Below, piece by piece: positions 40,435 to 50,067 of a stretch of 64,000 bases of DNA (positions are counted from its first letter, which is position 1; the number at the start of each line of letters is the position of its first letter). Both the position numbers and the translations under genes were made by a program. Source of the DNA: Spirosoma telluris (GTDB lineage Bacteria; Bacteroidota; Bacteroidia; Cytophagales; Spirosomataceae); NCBI GenBank assembly GCA_003259005.1, contig QLII01000001.1, positions 7,927,001 through 7,991,000 on the forward strand, given 5' to 3'. The notes beneath the pieces were generated by a model. It made no database searches. It was given only the letters and a program-made list of their open reading frames with translations, and had not been told where the DNA came from.

Positions 40435-41053
40435 ATGCCTGGCTCGACTAAGGGACGCATCTTGAACGCATCTGTCCGTCTATTTAATGAGTACGGGGTC
40501 GATGCAGTGCGTCTTCAGCAGATAGCCGAAGAGATAGGGATTAGTGTAGGAAATTTAGCCTATCATTTTAAGACGAAAGATGCCATCATTGAGTCGGTCT
40601 ATGAACAAGTCCTCGATGAGTTTGCTCATATTTTCCGTCAATACCTTCAGGCCCCGAACTAGCCGCTTTCGATCAGCAGATCAGTTTGTACTACCAATTC
40701 TTCCAGAACTACCAGTTTTACCTGGCTGAATTCTTCAAAACTAGCCTGAACAAACAGAGCAGCAGATACACTGGCAGCGGGCAGTTAATAAAATGCTGAT
40801 CCAACTCCGTAGCTGGCTCGATTTTCACGTTCAGCGGGGTATGTTGCAGCCCGAAAGCAGCCCGGGGCAGTATGACCAACTAGTGCAGTCGCTCTGGATG
40901 ACGCTCGTATTTTTGCCGGCATTTTCTGCCATGCGCGGGCAGAGAACAAACGAACGAAGCTACAAGCAAGCCGTTTGGGAACACTTACGCCCATACTTCA
41001 CCGAAGAAGGTGTCTCCGAATTCGAAACATTAGTTCTTCCAATGCTGGCTTAG
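40435..41053 (+). CDS. TetR/AcrR-family transcriptional regulator
   Basis: Restored length is 206 residues. The N-terminal HTH is typical (TKGRILNASVRLFNEYG, RLQQIAEEIGISVGNLAYHFKTKDAII). The ligand-binding domain follows, with breaks at CCCC 40652-40655 and near 40746; one added base at each restores the frame through to the end SEFETLVLPMLA. The ATG at 40435 is preferred over the TTG at 40429. It lies between the ethanolamine genes and the hydrogenase island, and could control either. The palindromes at 41177-41234 are possible operators. Confidence 0.82.
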
Positions 41054-41176
41054 TATCCAAAGGGCGATTCTCCGTCTACAAATACCTTTTCTTTCCTGCT
41101 ACTAATCAGTTAGTTGACTGATCTACGTCATTGGTTTCCACACGAATGAATCCAACCTTGCGATAACCTTAGAAAA

Positions 41177-41234
41177 GAATTAGAAAAAATTTTCTAATTC
41201 AGAATTATAATTACATTTGTACTTCTTATAATTC
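41177..41234 (+). promoter_or_regulatory. Hydrogenase promoter nested in palindromes
   Basis: Two inverted repeats lie upstream of the small subunit: gaattagaaaa (41177-41187) paired with 41190-41200, and gaattataa (41202-41210) paired with 41226-41234. The 15-bp spacer of the second holds TACATTTG (41212-41219), an exact Bacteroidota -7 match. The gene starts 47 bp downstream. The layout suggests a repressor or activator binding over the promoter. This is inferred. Confidence 0.6.
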
Positions 41235-41266
41235 AAAAATTCCGAACCCTTACACCCCCGTATCGC

Positions 41267-42244
41267 ATGGCTAACGTATTATGGCTTCAGGGAGGAGCGT
41301 GCAGCGGCAACACAATGTCGTTCCTCAATGCCGAGGAGCCCACGGTTGTCGAATTAGTGACCGATTTTGGTGTCAACATCCTCTGGCACCCTCTATTGGC
41401 CTTGAAATTGGCGAGCAGGTGACCGACTTGCTCAACGATATTCTCAGCGGCCGAACTCAGTGCGACATACTCGTGTACGAAGGCAGTATTATTCAGGACC
41501 CCATGGGAGTGGTACCATGAATTACTTTGCCGACCGACCTATGCAGGATTGGGTTCGGGAACTCTCTAAAGTAGTTGGCTACGTTGTAGCTATCGGCGAT
41601 TGTGCCACTTGGGGTGGTATTCCGGCCGTAGCTCCTACCCCAGCGAATCGACAGGTATGCAGTTTTTGCGGAAGGACAAAGGTGGTTTCCTGGGGTCAAA
41701 TTATGTGTCGAAAGGCGGTTTGCCGGTTATCAATATTCCCGGTTGCCCGGCTCACCCCGACTGGATTACGCAAATCCTGGTGGCTATTTCTACGGGTCGT
41801 ATCGGCGATGTGTTACTGGATGACTATCATCGTCCCAAAACGTTCTTCACCGATTTCGTCCAAACGGGTTGTACCAACGTGATCAGCTTCGCTCAGAAAG
41901 TCGACGGTGGCTTTGGTAAGCGGGGTGGTTGTTTGTTTTATGAGGTAGGTTGCCGTGGGCCAATGACCCGCGCCAGTTGCAACCGGATTCTATGGAACCG
42001 GCATTCGAGTAAGACCCGTGCCAATCACCCCTGTCTGGGTTGTACGGAGCCTGGTTTTCCGCACCATGACCTGGCAAAAGGGAGCATCTTCAAAACGATG
42101 CACTATCTCGGCTTTCTGCCCAAAGAAACGCCGGAAGGCACGTCGAAACTAGGCTACTACCTCCGTGCGGGATTCGAGAAAGTCGTTTCCGGTAGCGAGC
42201 GTCTTGTCGGTGTTGATCAACCACAGTTTTCTTCCTCCAAATAA
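41267..42244 (+). CDS. [NiFe]-hydrogenase small subunit (high-affinity 1h-like)
   Basis: Restored length is 326 residues. MANVLWLQGGACSGNTMSFL matches actinobacterial-type group 1h small subunits, with no Tat signal. Cluster-binding Cys occur in GDCATWGG, IPGCPAHPDW, GGCLFYEVGCRGP and HPCLGCTEPGFPH. The frame breaks at CCC 41389-41391, CCCC 41499-41502 and CCCC 41638-41641. One added C at each restores WHPSIGLEIGEQ, DPHGSGTMNY and PSESTGMQF. It heads the operon and relays electrons from H2 through three iron-sulphur clusters. The subgroup assignment rests on recall. Confidence 0.85.
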
Positions 42245-42252
42245 AATAATGA

Positions 42253-42342
42253 GTGAAAGAGCGAAAGAGTGAATGAGCGAAACCAGATCGCCTAAGTGGT
42301 ATGGTTTCATTCTTTCGCTCATTCACTCTTTCGCTCTTTCAC
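42253..42342. repeat. Perfect 30-bp hairpin between hydrogenase subunit genes
   Basis: Arms 42253-42282 and 42313-42342 are exact reverse complements (30/30), made of GTGAAAGAG/GAGCGAAAG words. The left arm starts 9 bp after the small-subunit stop and the right arm ends 10 bp before the large-subunit ATG. There is no T-tract after it, so it is unlikely to stop transcription completely. Confidence 0.9.
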
Positions 42343-42352
42343 CTCTCTACAC

Positions 42353-43946
42353 ATGGCAACGCAGAAAGAATTAAATATATCGCCGGTTGGGCGGGTTGAG
42401 GGAGACCTCGACGTGAAGGTTTATATGGAAGACGGTGTCGTGACACGGGCGCATACGCAGGCGGCCATGTTCGGGGCTTTGAAAAAATCATGCAGGGCAA
42501 AGACCCACAGGCGGGTCTGATTGTGACGCCCCGTATTTGTGGTATTTGCGGAGGTTCGCACCTCTATTGTGCCTCATCCGCACTGGATACGGCCTGGAAA
42601 ACAACCCTGCCCCCAAATGCCTTGTTGTTGCGGGCCATCGGGCAGGCCACCGAAACCATCCAGAGTATACCCCGCTGGTTTTATGCCATTTTCGCTACCG
42701 ATATGGCGAACAAAAAATTCGCCAACAAGCCGCTTTACGATGAAGTTGTAAAGCGTTTTGCCGCCTATGTGGGCACCTCGTTTCAACAGGGTGTTTCGGC
42801 CAGTGGTCGTCCGGTAGAAGTGTATGCGCTCTTTGGTGGTCAGTGGCCGCATTCAAGCTACATGGTGCCGGGGGGCGTTATGTGCGCCCCAACGCTTAAA
42901 GACATCACCCGCGCGCACGCCATCATGAACCAGTTCCGCAAAGACTGGCTCGAATCACTTTGGTTAGGCTGTTCGATTGAGCGGTATATGCAGATCAAAA
43001 CCTGGGACGATTTGATGGCCTGGGTGGAGGAAAACGATTCGCAGCGGAATTCTGACCTGGGTTTGTTTATCCGGGCCAGTCTGGAATTTGGACTGCACAA
43101 GTTCGGACAGGGTGTCGGTAAGTTTATTGCTTATGGAACCTACCTCCACAAAGATCATTACCAGAAACCGACTGTAGAGGGCCGTAACGCAGCGTTGATT
43201 AGCCGAAGCGGTTTCTACGATGGTAAAAAGTATCACGTTTTCGACCATCTGAGCATCAAGGAGCACGTAGGACATGCCTGGTACGCCGATGTTCCGGCGG
43301 CTCACCCCTGGGATGAACCCATGCCGACGCCCTTACAATCGCACACCCTGGCCGACTCGAATTTCAACGAAAAATACAGCTGGTCGAAGGCACCCCGCTA
43401 TATGGATATGGCCGCAGAAGCCGGTCCGCTGGCGCGTGTACTCATGAACGCCAACCCGGATAATTTATTGCCGCATCAGGTCTTCGATCCGCTGTTTGGT
43501 GATGTGATCGAAAAATTAGGAGCGAACGTCTTTACCCGGACGCTGGCCCGCGTTCACGAAGCCGCGCGACTATACACCCAAATTGATGAATGGCTCCGTC
43601 AGGTAGACCTCAACAGCGAATTTTACATCAAACCCGAAGAGCGCGATGGTAAAGGGTTCGGGGCTACCGAAGCCGCCCGTGGTGCCTTGGCTCACTGGAT
43701 CGAAATCGAGAACGGCGTGATCAAAAACTACCAGGTGATGGCACCCACGACCTGGAACGTTGGCCCGAACGACGACCGGGGTAACCCGGCCCGATTGAAG
43801 CCGCCCTCGAAGGCACCGAAATCGAAGATCCACATGATCCCGTCGAAGTAGGCATGGTAGCCCGTTCGTTCGACTCCTGTCTGGTCTGCACCGTCCACGC
43901 CCACGATGGAAAATCAGGCAAGGAGATGGCCAAATTTAAATTATGA
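42353..43946 (+). CDS. [NiFe]-hydrogenase large subunit (high-affinity 1h-like)
   Basis: Restored length is 531 residues. The N-terminal nickel motif is RICGICGGSH; the C-terminal motif is FDSCLVCTVHAHDG, as in group 1h enzymes, with a processed tail (GKSGKEMAKFKL) removed by the protease encoded next. The frame breaks at GGGG 42473-42476 and GG 43788-43789; added bases restore EKIMQGKDPQAG and NPGPIEAALEGTEIED. The [NiFe] site here splits H2. Its stop TGA begins the next junction hairpin. Confidence 0.9.
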
Positions 43947-44015
43947 TTGAGCAATTGAGTGATTGAGCGACTATTGGTCTCACCCACAATCGCTCAATCA
44001 CTCAATTGCTCAATC
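43945..44015. repeat. Perfect 26-bp hairpin between large subunit and protease genes
   Basis: Arms 43945-43970 and 43990-44015 are exact complements (26/26), built of GATTGAGC/AATTGAGT words. The left arm overlaps the large-subunit stop codon (43944-43946), and repeat words run almost to the next ATG at 44031. Confidence 0.9.
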
Positions 44016-44030
44016 GCTCAATCATTTTTA

Positions 44031-44507
44031 ATGAAAAAGACCGCCATTATGGGTTTTGGTAATCCCGTTCGTAGCGATGACGGCGTGGGTTGTTATGTAA
44101 TCGATCAACTCCGGGAATCACTTGGTGAGCAGCCCGGAGTTAATTTGTTTGATATGGGTACGTCGGCGTTTGAGGTGCTGTTTCAGTTGCGTGGTCACGA
44201 GCGTATTCTGATTGTGGATGCAGTAATCCACACGGGAGAAGTTCCCGGTACGCTCTACAAACTCCCGGCTCACGAAGTTGAAGCGGCTATTCAGGACGAT
44301 CCGATGGTGTTTCTGCACAGTTTGAAATGGGATCAGGCGCTGTCGTACGCCCGTAAAATTTTGCTCAAGGATTACCCCGACGATATACAGGTGTACCTGA
44401 TTGCCGTCGATAATACGAAACTGGAAGTAAACCTGTCTGACGTCGTGAAAGCCGCCGGTGATCGTGTTGTAGCCTTAATGCGGGAAGATCTACTGCAAAC
44501 GGTATGA
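44031..44507 (+). CDS. Hydrogenase maturation protease (M52)
   Basis: The 158-residue protein begins MKKTAIMGFGNPVRSDDGVG, the family GFGNxxxxDDG motif with its nickel-sensing Asp, and has VDAVIHTGEVPGTLY with a second Asp. LHSLKWDQAL supplies the conserved His region. Such proteases clip the C-terminal tail of the large subunit after nickel insertion. An upstream in-frame start exists, but the family begins at MKKT. The stop overlaps the next start by 4 bp. Confidence 0.92.
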   Translation: MKKTAIMGFGNPVRSDDGVGCYVIDQLRESLGEQPGVNLFDMGTSAFEVLFQLRGHERILIVDAVIHTGEVPGTLYKLPAHEVEAAIQDDPMVFLHSLKWDQALSYARKILLKDYPDDIQVYLIAVDNTKLEVNLSDVVKAAGDRVVALMREDLLQTV

Positions 44508-44815
44508 GTGCAGTTTACCTGAAAAATAGCTATTTGCTTATCGAAGCAGCGGTTGCCAGCGTTGCATTTGGCGACGATTTGCAGGTAAGTGTAGTGTATT
44601 ACCCCGACCGACAAACGTTGCTGGTGGCGGGTAAATCGAAACCTTTTTTTGAAAAACTGCACAAAACCAGTTGGCTACTCCTGAAAGATCGGAATTTATT
44701 GGGCGACAAGTCGGTGAACATCCGCGAACTGTTGATTGATAACGACCTCGATGATGCCGATCGTGACTTAGCCTACGAGTTGAAAACTACCGGAATTCTG
44801 AGTATTACGCTCTAA
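44504..44815 (+). CDS. Hydrogenase-operon hypothetical protein, 103 residues
   Basis: The product (MSAVYLKNSYLLIEAAVASV...) has no signal peptide or motif I recognise. It is an alpha/beta-looking protein with an acidic stretch (IDNDLDDADRDLAYEL). Its ATGA overlap with the protease gene and 9-bp gap to the next gene indicate translation coupling within the hydrogenase operon, so a maturation or electron-transfer role is plausible but unproven. Confidence 0.6.
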   Translation: MSAVYLKNSYLLIEAAVASVAFGDDLQVSVVYYPDRQTLLVAGKSKPFFEKLHKTSWLLLKDRNLLGDKSVNIRELLIDNDLDDADRDLAYELKTTGILSITL

Positions 44816-44824
44816 CCCCACGTT

Positions 44825-46328
44825 ATGTATTACCTGACCATACAAACAGACGATATTCCTGCTGTTACCAAAGCCATCCAATCCGAACACCGGCTGGATG
44901 AGCTGGTACAGATAAGTCCGATAACTGATACCACATCCAATACGGACGCGATACTCGTTGTCGAAGGAGCTATTCAATTATCCCTCGATTGGAGTGAAAC
45001 GTTACCGCCAGTTTTGCTTCCTCGGCCACTGGCCTTTTCAGCCGACAATCTGTTATCATTCGTGTTTATGCGGTTAGAAAACTGGGAGAAAGCCTATGCC
45101 TATGCACGGCACGACCGCCTGCTAGCCGACACCATCGACCTTACGAACCGGTTGCAGTCGGGTGTCTCGCTGGTAGCTCCTGTTCGGCCCGTTAACGGGG
45201 TAGGTACGTTTGAAACCTATCGGCGATGGCACAACCGGGCGGTGGCGTTGCACTACGGTAACCTCGAAAGCAATGCAACCGACGATGTGGCCGAAGCCTA
45301 TCAATCGGCAGTTGAACTCGCACCCAATGCCGAATTCAAAGCCTACACGGCTAAACAATTCGCTACCCTATTGCTCGATACGGGTCAACTAACGGAGGCC
45401 AACCACGTACTGGAACAGGCCAGCGTTCCCGAACTAAGTGATATGGCCAAACACGAGTTGCTGGCGGTTCAATATGCCGTCTGGCTTCAACAGTTGGTGG
45501 TTCCCTACGATGCCGATTTGCTGGAAAAAACGAAAACAGCGCTTTGGCAGGTACTGCAATATTACGAAGCCCAACAGCGCACCCTTCAGGTGGGTTTATT
45601 GCTGGTCGATGCCGCACAGGTTGCCACCTTTTCCAATAGTTTTTCTGAAGCTCTGGGCTACATCAGCCGTGCGGTGACCATCTTTGACAACGAAGAGGTG
45701 CCTGAACTACTGGCCAATGCGCAGTACCGAAAGGGTATATTACTTTATACCTGGGCGCAGAACGGCAACCCGCAGTTTTACCGCCCGGCTATGGAGGCTT
45801 ATCAGCAGGCACTCAAGGTATTTACGCAGCAAAGTGCTCCAGCTATTTTTGCCGAAATTCAACATCACCTTGGGGTCATTTTTGCCGAAATTCCAGACGA
45901 AGTCAAAAAGAAAAGTATCTGGGCGGCTGTGTCGTCGAGTTCGTTTCAACAGGCGCTGGCGTATTTCACCCGAGAGGAATTCCCCTATGAATATGCCACG
46001 GTTTGCAACCATTATGCCAACGCGCTGACGAAGTATCCACTGGCCAGGAAGTCTGATAATTATGCCAGGGCCATTGGCTACTACCGCGATGCCCTACGGG
46101 TTCGCACCGCCGAGGCTTATCCCTACGAACGGGCGTTAACCATTCTGAATTATCTCGAAGCGGGTTGGTATGTAGGAGAAGAAGAGACCTGAAAACCAGC
46201 GGGCACTTTATGACGATATGGTGAAAAAGGCGAACGAAGTCCGGTCGTTGGTGGCCGATGAAGCGCTAATTCGGGATGCTGATCTACACCTGGAGCGACT
46301 GAGCGAACTGGTGATTAGCAACGCATAA
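44825..46328 (+). CDS. TPR-containing hydrogenase-operon protein
   Basis: The restored protein has about 500 residues of helical, TPR-like repeats (AYAYARHDRLLAD, QYRKGILLYTWAQNGN, PFEYATVCNHY-type units near the end). The frame changes at 46187-46193 (either one extra base or two missing). Repair gives ENQRALYDDMVKKANEVRSL and an end at LSELVISNA. It has no signal peptide, so it is probably a cytoplasmic scaffold or assembly factor. It lies between the maturation protease and hypA. The family is not recognised. Confidence 0.6.
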
Positions 46329-46333
46329 CGAAC

Positions 46334-46674
46334 ATGCACGAAATCTCATTAGTCCGCAATATTTTCCGAACGCTTGAAGAGGAGTTTCCTGCCGATATGG
46401 ATCGGATTCGGGGTATTTACCTGAAAGCGGACTACTCTCGAACGTGCAGCCAATCCTGATGCAGAATGCCTTTGCGGCCGTATTGGAAGATGAACCGAAG
46501 TATCAGCAAACGAGCCTGCACGTAGAAGTGCTGCCGATTCTGATCCATTGCGATGACTGCGACAAAACGACTGAAGTGCAGCAATATAAGTTTGTATGTT
46601 CCTGTGGGAAACCCAGTCGAAATGTCGTTCAGGGCGAAGAGTTGCTGATAAGCAAAGTGGAATTTATCGACTGA
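46334..46674 (+). CDS. hypA: Hydrogenase nickel-insertion protein HypA
   Basis: Restored length is 113 residues. MHEISLVRNIFRTLE carries the nickel-binding Met-His-Glu start, and the zinc loop is CDDCDK...VCSCGK. The frame breaks at GG 46429-46430; one added G gives LKAGLLSNVQPILMQ. HypA delivers nickel with HypB to the large subunit. Confidence 0.92.
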
Positions 46675-46703
46675 GTCGTGAGGATTGAACCATAATCACA
46701 ACA

Positions 46704-47426
46704 ATGACAACTGCCAGACCAAAATCAAATCAGGCTTCTGTAGGGGCCGTACAGTGCGAAAATACTACCCTGAACCTGTTAAAGGTCAACGATTTTGTGG
46801 CGAAAGCCATTCGGGATCGCTTGCCCGATGTGCTGGTGATTAACGTCTGCTCGTCGCCGGGCAGTGGTAAAACCACGCTCATGCAGGAAACTGGCAAGCG
46901 GCTTGCCGGTCGGCTGAACATGGCCGTTTTGGTCGGTGATCCCGAAACCGAGCGCGACGCCATCCGAATGCGGGACGTGGGAATCAACGCTCTTCAAATC
47001 GTGACGGGCGGCATGTGCCATATCGAAGCGCAGATGATTTACCAGGCCCTCGATCACATCGACCTGACAGGCGTGGACGTGCTGTTTATTGAAAACGTAG
47101 GCAATCTGGTTTGCCCAGCCGCCTTCGACCTCGGCGAAGACTTACGCGTAACGCTTCTGGCCACAACCGAAGGCGATGACAAGCCCAAAAAGTACCCGCG
47201 TATGTTCCTGACCAGCGAATTGATGATCGTCTCGAAGGCTGATTTACTGCCCTATGTGCCGTTCAAAGTTGAGAACGTAATTCAGGATGCCCGCGACGTG
47301 AACCCCGACATTGAGGTGCTAACTATTTCCAGCACTACTGGCGAAGGACTGGAAGCCTGGTGCGATTGGCTACTGGCCAAGGTGGAGCAAAAGCAATATT
47401 CAAAGAGCGAAAGAGTGAATGAGTGA
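46704..47426 (+). CDS. hypB: Hydrogenase nickel-incorporation GTPase HypB
   Basis: The 240-residue protein has the P-loop CSSPGSGKTTLMQETGKRL (about residues 49-67), GDPETERDAIRM, IENVGNLVCPA and SKADLLPYV (G4). No His-rich nickel-storage stretch is present. The last eight codons (SKSERVNE) and stop are encoded by the left side of the hypB-hypF hairpin, so the tail is probably repeat-derived. Confidence 0.93.
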   Translation: MTTARPKSNQASVGAVQCENTTLNLLKVNDFVAKAIRDRLPDVLVINVCSSPGSGKTTLMQETGKRLAGRLNMAVLVGDPETERDAIRMRDVGINALQIVTGGMCHIEAQMIYQALDHIDLTGVDVLFIENVGNLVCPAAFDLGEDLRVTLLATTEGDDKPKKYPRMFLTSELMIVSKADLLPYVPFKVENVIQDARDVNPDIEVLTISSTTGEGLEAWCDWLLAKVEQKQYSKSERVNE

Positions 47427-47461
47427 AAGTTGCTTACACCAGTATCACTCATTCACTCTTT
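47410..47461. repeat. 17-bp hairpin at the hypB-hypF junction
   Basis: Arms 47410-47426 and 47445-47461 are exact (17/17), with GAGTGAATG words like the 42253 and 51153 elements. The left arm includes the hypB stop codon (47424-47426); the right arm ends 7 bp before the hypF ATG at 47469. Confidence 0.85.
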
Positions 47462-47468
47462 AATTCCC

Positions 47469-49814
47469 ATGACATTTCATCTCCATCTTACCGGCCAGGT
47501 ACAGGGCGTGGGCTTTCGGCCCTTCGTCTGGCAATTGGCGCGGTCGATGAAACTGCAAGGTTCCGTAAGCAACGGAGCCGATGGGGTGCATATTTATGTC
47601 AATACGGATACTGCTACAGCGCAGGTATTTTCAAGCCGCGTTCAGGCCGAAGCGCCCGCAATCGCCCGGATTCAGTCGGTGGAACTGAGGGAAGTGGAGT
47701 CAATTTATTTCAATGATTTTTCGATTATTGACAGTCAGCTTACTGGACTGGCTTCATTACAACTTACGCCAGACCTCGCCTTGTGTGACGCTTGCCGGGA
47801 AGAGATAAATAAACCCGACAACCGGCGCTTTGGCTATGCCTTCACGACTTGTACACACTGCGGACCGCGCTATTCCATTTTGCAAGAAGTGCCTTACGAC
47901 CGGCCAACAACGGCAATGGCCCTGTTTGACATGTGCGCCGATTGTGAACGGGAATACAACGACCCAACTAATCGACGGTTTTACGCACAAACCAACTCCT
48001 GTCCCAATTGTCCGGTTGAGTTGAGCCTATTCTCGGCTTCGGGCCAGTGTTTGACTGGCTCTCGGACTGAATTGATTGGCTACGTAATGGATGCGCTTTA
48101 TGAGGGCCAGACGGTGGCTGTGAAAGGGGTTGGCGGCTATTTATTACTTTGCGATGCGACAAACGCGAACGCTATCCAGCAACTCCGCAAACGCAAGTAT
48201 CGCCCAACTAAACCGCTGGCCGTCTTGTATCCAGGCGTAAGTCAATTATACCAGGATTGTTATGTTGCCGACGACGAACTGGCTTTACTTACAAGCCCAG
48301 TATCGCCCATCGTTCTACTCAATAGACGATCCGAAATTGGCTCCGGATTGGCCGCTGATCAACTGGCACCGGGGCTTTGCCAGTTGGGGGTTATGTTGCC
48401 TTACGCTCCCCTTCTATCCTTGATTGCCACAACGTTTGATCTGCCTCTGGTAGCAACGAGCGGCAATGTAAGCGGGTCGCCAATCTGCTATACGAATCAA
48501 CAGGCGCTGGAGCAACTGCCCGCTGTAGCCGACCTTATTCTGATGCATAATCGGGATATTGTTGTTCCGCAGGATGACTCGGTCATGCGCCTGTCGCCAA
48601 CCTATCGCCAACCAATTGTGCTGCGTCGTTCGCGGGGATTAGCTCCGACTGTTACTTTAAATGCCCCCTTTAGGGGGGTGGGGGTAAATGCCAATATTCT
48701 CGCCCTTGGCGCGTCGCTCAAGAGTACGTTTTCCTGGCAATTGCGCGGCAATACGTACGTTAGTCAGTACCTTGGCGATCTGGAAAGTTATGATACGCAA
48801 ACCAGCTTTCGGGCCACGCTCAATCACTTTCTGCATCTGTTTGAGGCAACACCTGATTGTATCCTCACTGACCAACACGAGGGCTATTTTTCAACGCAAT
48901 TGGCCCACGAATTAGCGATGATCTGGGATGTTCCGCTTGTCTCGGTTCAACACCACGAAGCGCATCTGGCCGCGGTGCTGGCCGAAAATGGCTTGACGAA
49001 TGAAGACGAGCCTGTTCTGGGTGTTATCTGGGACGGAACGGGTTTTGGCTCCGACGGGCAGATTTGGGGTGGGGAGTTTATTTGTTATCAGAACGGCACC
49101 TTTGACCGGGTAGGGCACTTCGATTATTTCGACGCGCTGCTGGGTGATAAAATGCCTCGCGAACCCCGGCTTTCGGCCTTATCGCTGGCCTTTAACGTAC
49201 CTGGAGCTGAGGGATTGTTAAGGCCAAAGTTCACGGATAGCGAGTGGAATTTGTACACTAAAATAAGTACCCAGAGTAAGCTAAAAACCAGTAGCGTCGG
49301 GCGGCTTTTCGATGCTGTTGCATCATTGCTGGGACTTTCTGATAAAGCCAGTTACGAAGGTGAAGCCGCGCTATTACTGGAAAATGTGGCCGCTCAATAT
49401 GTTCGGGCGAATGGCTACGAAACGTCGCAAAGCTATTTGCCTGATACTTTATTAACGACTGTTGTTTCAACACGAACCATCATAACGGGTATAATTCGCG
49501 ATATTAAGGCTGGCAAGCTAACCGACCAGATTGCGGCCAGCTTTCATTATACAATAGTAAAGGTTGTAGGTAGTTTAGCCCGTCAGACTGGCATTCGTCA
49601 ACTGGCTTTTAGTGGTGGCGTTTTTCAAAATGCGCTGTTCGTAGACTGGCTTCGATACGAACTGGAACCAACCCATCAACTCTATTTTCATCGCCAGCTT
49701 TCACCCAACGACGAGTGTATTTCATTTGGGCAACTGGCGCATTACGCGTTGACAATAGCAAATACTTTACGTTTAAAAACTGAAACCAGCCATGTGCTTA
49801 GCCATTCCCGGTAA
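47469..49814 (+). CDS. hypF: Carbamoyltransferase HypF
   Basis: The 781-residue protein has the full HypF order: acylphosphatase (GQVQGVGFRPFVWQLARS), two zinc-finger pairs (CDACREE, CTHCGPRYS; CADCERE, CPNC), the YrdC-like domain (KGVGGYLLLCDATN, KRKYRPTKPLAVLYP) and the Kae1/TobZ-like C-terminus (HHEAHLAAVLAENG, LAFSGGVFQNALF). It supplies the cyanide ligands of the [NiFe] centre from carbamoyl phosphate. An in-frame 27-bp repeat-like insertion lies at 48666-48692. The 3' end overlaps hypC by 23 bp. Confidence 0.95.
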   Translation: MTFHLHLTGQVQGVGFRPFVWQLARSMKLQGSVSNGADGVHIYVNTDTATAQVFSSRVQAEAPAIARIQSVELREVESIYFNDFSIIDSQLTGLASLQLTPDLALCDACREEINKPDNRRFGYAFTTCTHCGPRYSILQEVPYDRPTTAMALFDMCADCEREYNDPTNRRFYAQTNSCPNCPVELSLFSASGQCLTGSRTELIGYVMDALYEGQTVAVKGVGGYLLLCDATNANAIQQLRKRKYRPTKPLAVLYPGVSQLYQDCYVADDELALLTSPVSPIVLLNRRSEIGSGLAADQLAPGLCQLGVMLPYAPLLSLIATTFDLPLVATSGNVSGSPICYTNQQALEQLPAVADLILMHNRDIVVPQDDSVMRLSPTYRQPIVLRRSRGLAPTVTLNAPFRGVGVNANILALGASLKSTFSWQLRGNTYVSQYLGDLESYDTQTSFRATLNHFLHLFEATPDCILTDQHEGYFSTQLAHELAMIWDVPLVSVQHHEAHLAAVLAENGLTNEDEPVLGVIWDGTGFGSDGQIWGGEFICYQNGTFDRVGHFDYFDALLGDKMPREPRLSALSLAFNVPGAEGLLRPKFTDSEWNLYTKISTQSKLKTSSVGRLFDAVASLLGLSDKASYEGEAALLLENVAAQYVRANGYETSQSYLPDTLLTTVVSTRTIITGIIRDIKAGKLTDQIAASFHYTIVKVVGSLARQTGIRQLAFSGGVFQNALFVDWLRYELEPTHQLYFHRQLSPNDECISFGQLAHYALTIANTLRLKTETSHVLSHSR
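48658..48692. repeat. In-frame 27-bp insertion with 8-bp direct repeats inside hypF
   Basis: TAAATGCC occurs at 48658-48665 and again at 48685-48692, bracketing ccctttaggggggtggggg. The net insertion is 27 bp (9 codons), giving the odd peptide LNAPFRGVGVNAN between the YrdC-like and Kae1-like domains. The core is of the GC-rich intergenic repeat type. Confidence 0.6.
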
Positions 49815-50067
49815 AATAAAATCCATTGACTACCAATACGATGGATTGGTTCGTATGGCCCGTGTGAACTTCGGGGGTATCATTAAAGAAGCGAGTTTGG
49901 ATATGGTTCCGAACGCGCAGATAGGCGACTACGTGCTGGTGCATGTGGGCGTCGCCATCAGCATTGTGGACGAAGATGAGGCCGAGAAAACGTTCGCTTA
50001 TCTCCGCGAAATCGGTGACCTGGATGAACTAACCGAAAGTAGCCAAATTGACCGTCACGCCGTATGA
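49792..50067 (+). CDS. hypC: Hydrogenase assembly chaperone HypC
   Basis: The 91-residue protein starts MCLAIPGKIKSI with the essential Cys2 and has the family core VNFGGIIKEASLDMVPNAQIGDYVLVHVGVAIS. HypC carries the Fe(CN)2CO unit between HypD and the large subunit. It overlaps hypF by 23 bp and hypD by 4 bp (ATGA), indicating tight coupling. Confidence 0.95.
   Translation: MCLAIPGKIKSIDYQYDGLVRMARVNFGGIIKEASLDMVPNAQIGDYVLVHVGVAISIVDEDEAEKTFAYLREIGDLDELTESSQIDRHAV

Noticed and set aside
40435..41053. Two separate small regulators at the TetR locus
   Set aside because: The two pieces are the N- and C-terminal halves of one TetR protein joined by adding two bases.
42246..42350. Regularly spaced short words resembling a CRISPR array
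   Set aside because: The words are 4-10 bp, form one palindrome rather than direct repeats with unique spacers, and no cas genes are nearby.
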